Shown here: in pieces, positions 23,001 to 35,097 of the stretch
Layout of the letters: each line of letters opens with the position of its first letter
Position numbering within the stretch: the stretch's first letter is position 1
Assembly: GCF_004664715.2 (NCBI RefSeq)
Contig: NC_051065.1
Span: 145,967,987 to 146,031,986, forward strand
Reading direction: 5' to 3'
From: Peromyscus leucopus
Taxonomy: Eukaryota; Chordata; Mammalia; Rodentia; Cricetidae
DNA length: 64,000 nt
Translations under genes and position numbers: made by a program
The notes under the pieces: model-generated
The model's input: only the letters and a program-made list of their open reading frames with translations
Told to the model about the DNA's origin: nothing
Database searches by the model: none

Positions 23001-26000
23001 TGGTAACCACTGCCCTGTTCATACTGGGGATGCATGCCCTCCCCCCCTGCCCTCCAGGCTTCTGTCTGTCCGTCTGAGAAAGAAAGTGATACCAAGTGGC
23101 CTCTGAGTTCCCTCCAGTTCTCATTATCAGTGATCCTCCAAGGCAGGGGGCAGGGGCAGGGCAGGAGGCAGGGCAGGAGGCAGGAGGCAGGGGGCAGGGG
23201 CAGGAGGCAGGGGGCAGGGGATGGGGCAGGGGCAGGAGGAGGCAGGGGGCAGGAGGCAGGGCAGGAGTCAGGGGCAGGGGGCAGGAGGAGGCAGGGGCAG
23301 GGGGCAGGGGCAGGGGGCAGGAGGCAGGGGATGGGGCAGGGGCAGGAGGCAGGGGGCAGAGGCAGGGGGCAGGAGGCAGGAGGCAGGGGCAGGAGGCAGG
23401 AGGAGGCAGGGGCAGGGGGCAGGGGCAGGGGCAGGAGGCAGGGGATGGGGCAGGGGCAGGAGGCAGGGGGCAGGAGGCAGGGGCAGAGGGCAGGAGGCAG
23501 GGGGCAGGGGGCAGGAGGCAGGAGGCAGGGGCAGGAGGCAGGGGCAGGAGGCAGGGGGCAGGGGGAGGGGGCAGGAGGCAGGAGGCAGGGGGCAGGGGCA
23601 GGAGGCAGGGGGCAGGGGGCAGGAGGCAGGGGGCAGGGGATGGGGCAGGGACAGGAGGCAGGGGCAGGAGGCAGGGGCAGGGGCAGGAGGCAGGAGGCAG
23701 GAGGAGGTAGGAGGCAGGAAGCTACCCTGACCAGAGAAGTGAGAGGAAAAGTCCTGTCAGAAGGGGTCCCAGGCAAGAAAGGAGGCAGACACCCAGACAG
23801 GTGGGACTGGGACAGAGGTGAAACCACTCCACAGAGCTTTCTCCGTGTACGTGGTGTCTGGTGCCTTGTCTCCTCCAGCAATGGCCCCCGGATCACGTCC
23901 CGCTTCCTCTCTTTCTCACCCTGCTAGAGAGCTGGGCATGTAAATCTCTGGGAGGAGGGGTCTGAAGGACAAACGTCTGTGCAGATGAGAGCATGCAGCT
24001 CAGGCATATGGGGATTCCTGCCATGCCACAGTTTCCTGTTAGGGCATCCTTCTCCCAGCATTCTAGGCTAGCTCTGCCACAGTGGAAGGGAAGAGGGTGT
24101 GTCCAAGACAATGGCCGGATGAGCAGTACATGCCAGGACTCTGCAACTTGTTTGGCTGTGCCCTGCTCTGGGTAAAAACATTCACTAAGAAAGGAAGGTG
24201 CATTTGATTTACAAATTACATCCCTGGGGAGAGATGGCCCAGTGGGTGAAGCTCCCGAACCTGAAGATCAGAGGTGAATCTGTGATCCACGTGGCACAGC
24301 ACACCGGCACACAGACACAGACACAGACACAGACACACACACACACACACACACACACACCACACACAAGGAGGAAGGAACAAGGAAGGAGGGAAAGAAG
24401 GAAGGAAGAAAGGAAGGAAAAAGAAAGGTTAATTTTTTTTTTAAAGCTCACAAATTGCATCCCTGGAATGCTGAAAGGACATAGCACATAGTTTCTAACA
24501 CACAAAGAGATGAGACAGAAACACAGGACTCCTAATAATGTCTTCCTGGGCCCCAGGGAGATGTTGGGTGCTGTACCTAACACCACCCCGACCTCCCAGC
24601 CAGCCAGCCCTGCTGAGCACCCCAAGAATGAGCAGGCCCACTGAAATTGCTGCAGGAGAGCTCATTAGGCACACACACTTCCTTCCTTCTGCTGCAGGGT
24701 ATTTTTTAAAAGGACAATTCCTTCACAAACTCACAAAAGCCAAAGACCAGAAGAGAAGGGGGGAGGGAAACTGAGGCAGAGCCAATGGGCAGAAAAGCAA
24801 ACAGGAGCCGGAGACTAGGGCATGGGAGGGAAGCCGACCCAGAGAAGGGCTCTGGGAACCAGGCACCTAGGGAAGTGGAGGTGGGCTGTGGACAGTGCGG
24901 GGCTCCCCGGCTCACCCCAGGAGCTCTGCTTTCGGTAGTCACAGAACTCTACGCCCTTGGGCTTAGGGTAGAAGATGTAGGCACAGCCACACTTCTTGAT
25001 CATGTTCTCCTGGAAGCAGGAGTGAATGCACACCTGAAGGGGAAGGAAGAAGCAAGAGGCTTCAGGCCTGGCCCACCCCACCCGGGGGGCCCCACGTACA
25101 GGAAGGCTGAGCCCTTCTAACCACTGGATGCCGTGGTCTTTCTACTGCTCCCAGCCCGTTTCCTCCTTCATCCCTCCACCCAGCTGCAGTCCCGGGGATG
25201 TCTGCAGCCCGCACTGTGTACCTGCTGGGTGTACTTGGAAGGGTACAGGTTCTTGACAGGGACATCACTGCCGTTCTCTGTACAGTCACCGTAGTTGCCT
25301 CCAAGGCTGTCCAGGGCTTCCTGGGAACCCAGGCACAGCAAGAGGTCACAGGTGAGGGGCACAGCTTCCCCCTGGCTCCTCTGTCTTCCCTCAATCCCTG
25401 CCACAACGCGTCAGCCTCCCCATCTCAAAACATGTTCCAGCACCCCCCCCAAAAAAAAAAAAACACCCCTCCTTGTACTACTTTCCAGCCTGTTCATGGG
25501 TCCAGAGCATCCTCTGAATCCCAAGGATGTCCTGAACCCTTCTTAGCAATGGAGGTCTCCTTAAAGCCTTGCCTCCCAGGCCCCCTTGGCTAGCCTCTCT
25601 ATCCAGTTCCAATCCTGAAAATCTCCACCTCCTGAAAACCTCCACATCCTGAAAGCTCCTCACATGACCTCCCTTCAATCTCCTTGCTGCCAAGTCCACC
25701 TCCCATTTTCCATCTCCCTCCCTACCTCCCGAGGGGCTCTCCTCCCAGGTTCCCAGTCAGAGCATCCTTGCCTTCCTCATGCTGATGGAGGTCTCCACAC
25801 CAGGCCGCAAGTTGAAGCCACCATCATCCATAAAGGCAGGCTCGTCCTGCCCATGCACCATCACTCTGGCCCCCGTCACTGTGGACAGCAGGGGGATGAA
25901 GTCATTCTGTTCTGTGCGCAGTGTCAGAGACAGACCTAAGGACGCAGCAGGAGAAGAGTTGGGGATGGAGACCCACGCTCTCACCCTCGCAGAGTCCGTC

Positions 26001-29000
26001 ATCTCCTGGTGGAACAAAGCTCCTCAGGTGGACTTGGTAACCCAGAGCGATCCCGGGCCAGGTTTAAAGCACAGAATTCCTTCCATACCTAGAATGGGCT
26101 GTAGGGGACCTTTGGGGGAGAAAGCACAGAATGGACCCTTCCAGAATAACAAGGGGGCATATCAAGGTGGGACCCAGCATCTCTAGAACATACGCAAGGG
26201 GAGTAAACATGGGCGAGGCGGTCGGCAGGAAGGGTATAAGGAGGACAGGAGCAGCTCACCGTTGTTGACGCCAGGCATGGAAGACATCCAGAGATTGGAG
26301 TGGTTCTTGTTGTTGAAAGTGTAGCAGTTCCCATACACGGGGTGGTGGAACTGAGAATAATTCCTTAGTAGGTAAGAGAGCAGACAGTGGGGTCAGAGAG
26401 GGAGTCCAGGAGGTGAGTGGCCTACGCAAGGTGAGCCAGGAGAAATCGTTCCCCTCCAAGCCTCAGGGAGCACCTGTTTCCTGTCACCCCTGTGTGTCCA
26501 CACAACACTGGGAGGCTGTGCTCTCGGTCACTCCAGCCTCATTCTACATGACACAAGACAGGCCACACAGACAGCCACATGTAAGTGATCTTGTGTGCTA
26601 TAGATCTTATCTTTCTTTTCTAAAAAACAAAACAAAGGTTTCCTAAGCTCTGTATTTAAGATCCACCCATGATGCCCCATCAGATCTGCTGATTCTACCT
26701 GCTACATTCCATCCAGGGTGTGAATCTACCACATTTGGCCCTTCTTCCCTCCCAGGGGGTGGGAATGCCAAGGCCACATAGATGGTGCTGATGGGCCTGG
26801 GATCAGACTCGGGCATTTCCTTGCCAGCCCAGCTCTGACCTCACTGCTTGGTTTCTTGTGTCCTCTCATGTTATATTAAGACATCTGTGATGCCCCTAAC
26901 TTCTCAGGATCTAACTCCTGGTTCTCCATTCAGATTGTGACATCCTTGAGGACAGGAACCACACCTCATTCATCTTTGTCTTATTCTGGTGTCAGATCTG
27001 GTTCCTGGCACACACAGGCAACACAGGAGTTCACTAATAGGTAGCTTTTGAATGCATCAATGAGGAAAATGGAGAGATGGAGGAAAACAGCATTAGAGGG
27101 AATGAAACCCACAGTGAGCATGGCGCAGAGGGGAAGACGTTCAGAACACAGGGAGGAAATGAAGCCATGTTTTCCAGAGGCCTCTGTGCACCTGCAGATC
27201 TCAGATTCACAGGTCCAGTGCTGGTCTGTAAGAGGTTTAGGAATCAAGAGGAAAATCACACGGGCCATGCTGCTGCAGTAGAAACACAGACTGACAGCAG
27301 ACCACAGGTTCTGCGAGCTGTGTGGGGAGAGGGGAACCCTGTGCTCCACGTCCTGCTCTCTGGGAACAGGACGAGAAGAAAATGAGGCTCTGGTCTGTGA
27401 CCAGTAGAGAAGTGAGAGGGGACACTGACCAGAAGTAAGTGTGGCTCTGGTCATGTGGCCCTGAGTGAGCCATGTTTCCCACGGACATCCTCTTAATCAC
27501 ACACGTAATAAAAAAATTTAAAGAACAAAGCCCCATGCAGGTGTGGCATACACTCCTGTAACCCCAGCACCTGGGAGGGTGATACAGAGGCTCTCTGCCA
27601 GCATGAGGCTAGCTGGAGCTACAGGCTACATAGTGAGCTCCAGATCAGCCTGGGATAAGAGTGAGACCTTGTCAAAAAAAAAAAAAAAAAAAAGACTCCA
27701 AAGTTCAACTCCTTATATTTGAACTAACTCTAAGAAATATTAGAAAGGAGGCCAAACAAGTTTCTTTCTTTCCTTTTTGAGTTTTCTGAGACAGGGTTTC
27801 TCTGTGTAGCCCTGACCATCCTGGTACTCACTCTGCAGACCAGGCTGGCCTCGATCTCAGAGAGATTCGCCTGCCTCTGCCTGGGATTAAAGGCATGCAC
27901 CACCACGTCTGGCTCTAACAAGTTTCTTAATCTCCTCCTCTGTCCAAGGAAGATCACAGAAACAGCTAGGGTAGGGCACTGAGGACTAAGTTAAATATTA
28001 ACGCTGGTAAGAACTGTATTGCCCTCCCACTAAGGTGGCAGTGACTCATTAAATTGCCTAAAGTAAAAAAGACAAACAGGGGCTGGCGAGATGGCTGCCA
28101 AGCTTGCCACCCTAAGGTCGAGAAAACCAACTCCAGAAGACCATCTCTGCCCACACACAGGCACGCATACAAATAACTAAAGGCCGTTTGTTGTTGTTGT
28201 TGTTTTAAGATAGACAGTAACAGGTGGAAGATGTGGAGAACTTAGATCCCTCGGGATTGCTGCTGGGACTGTAAATAAATGTGTCCCTGTGCACAGTCTA
28301 GCAGTGCCTCCAAATGCTAAACAGTGGTGCGACCCGGAATGCCACTCCCGAGTGCATCCAAGGGAAACTAAAAAACATCATCAGTGTGAAACCCTACTCA
28401 GGCACATTCACTTCAATGTCATTCATAAAGGCCAAAGAGCAGGCATTGCCCCACCTCACACGGTTGGCATATGTCTACACAACACAGTATTATTTGCTCA
28501 TACATGAGTTCTGACACGTGCTAAGGATAGATGGAAACCATAGGTGAAGTGAAAGAAGCCGCAAGTCACAAAAGATGCCATTGATAGATAGTTAGATAGA
28601 TAGATAGATAGATAGGTAGGTAGGTAGATAGATATCAAAGCCTGGTACGTGCTAGGCAATCAATCTACCCCTGAACTATATCCCTCTCCCTTGTATGAAA
28701 TCTCCACAAAGAGTAATCTATGGAAGGATTGGAAGGACAGGAAGCAGATTGGTGGTTCCCAGGGCTTGAAAGAGATGGAATGGGGAACTGCTAATGGGTA
28801 AATGGGTTTCTTGGGGGTGGTGAGGAAAATGTTCTAAAATCAGATAGTAGCCATAGTATCTCTAAATATAATTTATTTAGATATAACAACTATATATATA
28901 CATATATATAACAACTCTAAATATATTTTAAAACCACTAAACTGTACATATGAAAAGGAAGACTTTTACTACATGTTATAAGGGGGAAAATGTGTCTGAG

Positions 29001-32000
29001 GATGCAGCTCAGTGATGTGGAGTGCTTGCCTGCATGTTGTGAGGGCTCAGGGTTTGATCTTCAGAACAAAAGACAGAAGGAAAAAGGAAATCAAAAGAGA
29101 GGAAGAAGAGAAGTCCCAGAAGGCCATGCTAAGGAAGTTCACCTAGACTCCGAAGGCCACCAGGCCCTGCAGAGGGCTCTGTTGCATTGATTGTGTGCAT
29201 ATGAATGCTTTGCCTGCTTGTATATCTATGTATCACATGCATGCCTGGTGCCTGCGGAGGCCAGAAGAGGGTGTTGGATCCCACAGAACTGGAGTTATGG
29301 ACAGCTGTGCGCTGCATGTGGGTACTAGAAACAGGGCCGGTCCTCTGCAAAAGCAGGCAGCACTCTTAACCGCGGAGTCAGCCCTCCAGCCCCTACTTTG
29401 GAGGGTTTTGAACAGGACTGACTATAACAGTTGATATAACAAAGTAAAGCTCCCTCTATGTTTCAAATGTGCCTCTCGACTCTTGTGTTGGAAAATTACT
29501 TCCCAATGTGTTGGAGATGGGATCAATAGGAAGAGATAGGGTCACGGGACAAATCCCCATGAATGGATCCATAGCATTACGTAACACAGAGTTCCAGAGA
29601 GGGTTGACTAACGTAAGAGTGGGCTACTATGCGTTCAGGCCAGCCTTTCCCGCTTTCTCTTTCACATGCTCACTTTCCCTTCCCCTTTCAGCTGTGTTAT
29701 GTAATGGGAGCCCTCAGGAGGTTCCGGCACCAGGCTCTCAGACTTCCCAACCTCTAGTGTTATAAGAAATGAACTGCTTTTCTTCATAAATTACCCGGTC
29801 TGTAGTACTCTGTTCTAGCAACAGAGATGGACAAAGACTTCCTGTGAAGAATGAGGTGAGGACTTGGAGGCTGAAAGTGAGACCGCTTACAGGGATGTTT
29901 CAACAGTCCTGGGGGGAGAGGCTAAAACTCTGAGCTGAGGAAGAAGAAACCCAAACTCAGATGAACTGTGGACTTGCGGGGAAGGAGTGGACAAAGGGAG
30001 AGGATGGGGACAGAGACTCCAGGTGGAAAGCGACAGAGAGGCTGGGCGGGCGGCGACAGGTGCGGCTGGCCCAGGCCTCGCTGCCCATTCCCCAGCTGCT
30101 GGCTTTCATCCTTAAACAAACAAAAAGTGCAGACAGACAGACAGGTACAGAGCCGTGTGACGGAGCATGCGAGCAGACGGAGTGAGACGTCGGAGCAGAA
30201 GCAGGTGACACCTGGCCCTGCTGGCCACTCTGTGACATGGGAGGGAGAGGCCCCCTGCAGAGTGGAGCTATTACTTCAGCACCCCCCAGCCCCCCCACCC
30301 CCGGCAGGAGATGCCCTTGAACTCCCAGGAGCAGAGGCAGAAGACAAAGTCGGAGCAGGAGGCAGGGGCTACAGAGGGAGGCCTCACTTCCACCTGCTAC
30401 CAGCTCTCGGAGAGCTTCAATAAGTGGCTGTGACCTCTGCGGAAGGACACTATGACGGGTGTCCCAACAGGGACTATCCCTGAGGGACAGTGGGATGTGG
30501 AGAGTCCTCAGGCCAGCCTGGGCCTCTGGGCACGGCACTTCACCTGTCTGGGTGCAAGAGGGCTGACCCCCACCATGCCCCGGAGTGTATAAAGCACCCT
30601 CACATCTGCTGTCTCACACACTTGGCTTACTCTTAAAATAGATATTGGCATCACTGTCCTCACACTCGAGTAAGAGGATTGTGTATAAGGCTCTGAAGGA
30701 TGGTGTGAAACGGAAGAGTCACCGGGCCGAGGAGAGACAGAACGGCAGTGGGAACTCGGGCTGAGACCTCAGTCCACAGATCCCAGCACACTGCTGTCTA
30801 CAGGTGACCTTCGGGGACAGACTTGGGCCTCAGGCTAGTGTTTCTGCATTACTCACTCTCAGGCATTCCCTTATCCAACCAGCAAGCATCCCCTGAGCCC
30901 TCAGGAGGACTCGGGAAGGAGACTCTTGAGGAACCGCTGAGCCAGCTGCCGCGGGGCTACTCACGCCTGGTTGCAGGGGGCCTGGTTGAAGCGGCAGGTG
31001 AAGATGAAGCTGCCCAAGGCTTCTTCCTCCAGAGACGGTGAGGTGTCGGGCAGTCTGGACAGGATGTTGATGTAATGGAAGCGGTACCACTCCCGCACTG
31101 CGTCCACCCCAGATGAGTACGTCTGGTAGAAGCAGTCCGATTTGTTCTGGTTGCACTGTGCATAGAGATCGGAATGTCAGCGCCCATCAGGGAGCCACCA
31201 AGGTCCAAGATTGAGAGGTGAGGTGTTCTGAGGGCTGGTGAGCAGGTCTAGGGAACAGGGTGTAGGTAGAACAGGGGGAGAAACACAAGCCCCTAGGAGA
31301 GTTGGCCAGGGGAGCACAGGATTAAGGCAGCGATGGGCAGTTTCTCCTCGGTGTAGTTAACTTACACAACCAGGCGGGAGGAGACACAAGAATTCTTCCT
31401 CTTCCACTGGTGTGAAAACTCAGCGCTCAAAAGGTTTGTTCCCACGATAGAGATGGGCCTAGAACTCCAGTATGCTGGGGGTGTGGCCCATCTCTTCAGG
31501 GCCTCCCTTTCTCCTTCACTAGCTGACTCTCTCCCATCTCCTCTTTTAGTCTATATGTTTAGGGTCTGGGGCTGGAGCTCAGGGGACAAGAGCCCTTGCC
31601 AAGCACAGGCAAGCACAGGCAAGGACCTGGTTTACACAGGTAATTGTCTTCGTCCGCCCCACCACGCCCCCTCCCCGCCACAGCCAGAGATGTGTATTTT
31701 CAACAACAGATTTTACGCCCCGCCACTTATCCCCTGCCACATAAGCTGCCAGCAAAGTGGCACAGGGCGCTGTAAGGTTCGTTTTTTGCGTTTATCTACT
31801 TATTTATTTATTTACTTCTTTGTGTTATTCAGGCCTCAGTCTAAAGAAGTGGGCGGGGCCATTGGGCGGGGCGAGCGCGTGGGCGGGCCCTGGACCGAGG
31901 GGCGGGGCTTACCAGTTGGAAGCCGATCGTCCAGTCCTTCCGGTCCACTTGGGGGTTGTTGTCCCGTACACTGGAAGACGAGCTGCGAGCCGCTCGGGCT

Positions 32001-33015
32001 GGGTAGGGCGGAGGCGGAGCGTACAGGCGCTGCAGGGGGTGTGGAAGGGCCCTCCCGAGGTTGCGGATGCGGCGGCGGCGGGACCCAGGCTTGACCGTGT
32101 AGGAGGAGTTGTATTTGTAGAGGTCAAAGAGCGTCTGTTCCGTGATGCGGTCCAGCTCTTCCAGCTCCTCTTTAATTTCAGTGTATCTGAAACGGCCAAT
32201 GGGGAGGAGATCGGTCTAGGGGTGGCCCGCCGCCCTTGAGCCATGGTTTTCTCCATAAACGGGAGGGATCAGTAACCGTTCTAATGGTTCCAGAACTGTC
32301 TGGGGGTAGGGGTGTAAGCAGATGTGTGGCTCCAGAACTGTCTGGGGTAGGGGTGTAAGCAGATGTGTTCTCAGTGGAAGCCTAGGCCAGGACTTCGATT
32401 ATTGCTACCTGTTTGCCCGGGATTGGGGGTGGGGTGGGGGGTTCTTCACTCCCATGGCCTGGCAGCCCTGGTCGTCACCGCCCCTTTGGGGAGGGTGGCC
32501 TTTGGGAGTGCCTGTCAACCCTGTCTTCAAATCAAGACTTCTCAGCAAATGCACTTTCAGAATCTCCCTGAACTGCTGTAAAAATACCGGATGTAGTACC
32601 CACCCTTCCCTTCTGCAGAGGCTTCCCTTTAATGAGATTTGGGGAGGACCCAAACACTGTTCCATATAAATTCTTACATTCCTCACTCAGTATTGGCCGT
32701 ATTATTGTCTGCATGATGGACATCCACATAACTGGCCTAAGAATTACAGTCTATGAAACAAAGTACGGATGGTAAATTAAGACAGGCCGGGATGCAAAAA
32801 CCAATGCACAAATATTAATTGTATTCCTAAATACTAGCAACAAAGAAATAGAGAATGAAAATAGCCGGGCGGTGGTGGCGCACGCCTTTAATCCCAGCAC
32901 TCGGGAGGCAGAGCCAGGCGGATCTCTCTGAGTTTGAGGCCAGCCTGGGCTACCAAGTGAGTTCCAGGAAAGGTGCAAAGCTACACAGAGAAACCCTGTC
33001 TCGAAAAACAAAAAA

Positions 33016-33049
<34 letters not shown>

Positions 33050-35051
33050 AAAGAAAATAACACCACACTGGGGCTGGGGAGATGGTCCTGCATTCAAGAA
33101 CCTGCTCTTCCAGAACCCGAGTTCAGTTCTCAGCACCCACATTTGAGTGCTCACAGCCCCTGTAACTCCAGTTCAAGGGAAATCTGACTCCCTCTTCTGG
33201 TCCAACCCCACGCACACATGTGGCATACGCTCACAGATATACACATGTGCATAAAAATAAAAATTTTAGAAAATAACATCATAAATCTGGTCAGTTTAGG
33301 AGTAAGTCTGATAAAAGAGAAGCTGGGTTTCTTACACTGAAGAGCACACTGAAACCCTGCTGAAGACCAAGAGACAAAACATAAGGAATCATACAGCTGT
33401 TCATGTGCTAGCTGTCACCATGTCCCCCAACTTGATTTTTACACTCCATACAATCCAGACCCCAAATTCAGCAAACAGTTTAAAAGTAAGTGGCAGGCAG
33501 GTGATTCTGAGATTTCTATGGAAATGCAAAGAGTCTCTATGAAGCTCAGGCTGGCCTCAAATCTGGAATCTTCCTTCCGTGGCCTCAGGAGCAGCTGAGC
33601 TTGCAGGTACTCGTCATAATGCTTGTTTCCAAAGAACCTGCTGTGGCCAAAACAACTATGGAAAAGAAAACAGCTGGAGGATTTACACTACTGGAAATAT
33701 TTACTGTAAAGGGGGCTGGAGAAATGTCTTAAGAGGTCAAGAGCACTGGCTGCCCTTGCAGAGGACCCCGGTTCAATTCTCAGTACCCATCTTTAATCCC
33801 AGCATTGGGGAGATAGCAGCGGGCAGATCTCTGAGTTCTAGGTCAACCAACCTAGTGTACATAGTGATTTCTAGGTCAGCCAGGGCTACATAGTGAGACC
33901 TTGTCTCAAAAAACAACATATGTAATATACGTAAAAGAGGAATGGACTGAGTGAACTGAATGTTCCAATTATCTTGAAATAATTTTCTTTATATTAATGA
34001 AAGGTATTTTTTTTATATAAATTTATTGTATACAGAAGAGGGTGCCAGATCTCATTACAGATGGTTGTAAGCCACCATGTGGGTGCTGGGAATTGAACTC
34101 AGGACCTCTGGAAAAACAGTCGGTGCTCTTAACCTCTGAGCCATCTCTCCAGCCCCCAATATCTTGAATGTTAAATATCACGTAAAGAAAAATTCAAGAG
34201 TCGAGTGTGGGAATTAACTTCTTTAATCCTAGCACTTGGGAGGCAGAGGCAGGCGGATCTCTGAGTTCGAGGTCAGCCTGGTCTACAGAGTGAGTTTCAG
34301 GACAGCCAGGGCTACACAGAGAAACTATGGAAGAAGAGAGGAGAGGAGGAGGAGGAGGAGAGGAGGAGAGGAGGAGGAGAAGAGAAGGAGAAGGAGAAGA
34401 GAGAAGAGAAGGAAAGAAAGAAGAAAGAAGAAGAAGAAGAAGAAGAAGAAGAAGAAGAAGAAGAAGAAGAAGAAGAAGAAGAAAACAAGCTTCTACTGCC
34501 AGAGATATGGGGTTGTGCATTTGGGGTCTGACACAAATAGCGTTTTGTTTTGTTTGTTTTTGTGGTCCCCAGGGTCAAACCCAGGGCCTCATAAATGCTG
34601 GGCACTCCATCCACCCTCGACCACTGGGCCTCACCTGCAGCCCAAGGCTATTTAAAATCTCATCCATGGTCCTAATGTACCACCATCCAGTTCAAAGCTT
34701 CCCAGCCCTCCCCTTTGGGCTGTTTTCACCCTGAAAGTCCAGCTGGCTGGACCCTCGGCATCTTCCTCTTTGTCCCCAGCCCTTCATCCCTTCTCAGGTG
34801 TGTGTCCCAGGCCTTCTGAGAGACTGGTTCGGCACTGATGATTCCAAGAATAGCCATGGCAGCTACTATGAGCACTTCTGAGGAGCCAGGCACTTCCATT
34901 ACATATACGGCTCAGTGATCTGGGCTAATGCCATTGTGATGCCCTTTTCCAAGATAAAATGGCCAGGACCTGAGTCAGAATGTGCTCCAACCTTTGGTAT
35001 CCTCTATTCTGCCCCAGAAAGACTACTAGATTGCACGCGCGTGCACACACA

Positions 35052-35097
<46 letters not shown>

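Noticed and set aside
22916..23927. Very long open frames on both strands (up to about 326 codons) across 22.9-23.9 kb
   Set aside because: They are read through the G-rich minisatellite, with low-complexity Pro/Ala/Cys or Gly/Arg/Gln content, inside an SCNN1A intron. No splice structure or homology supports a protein.
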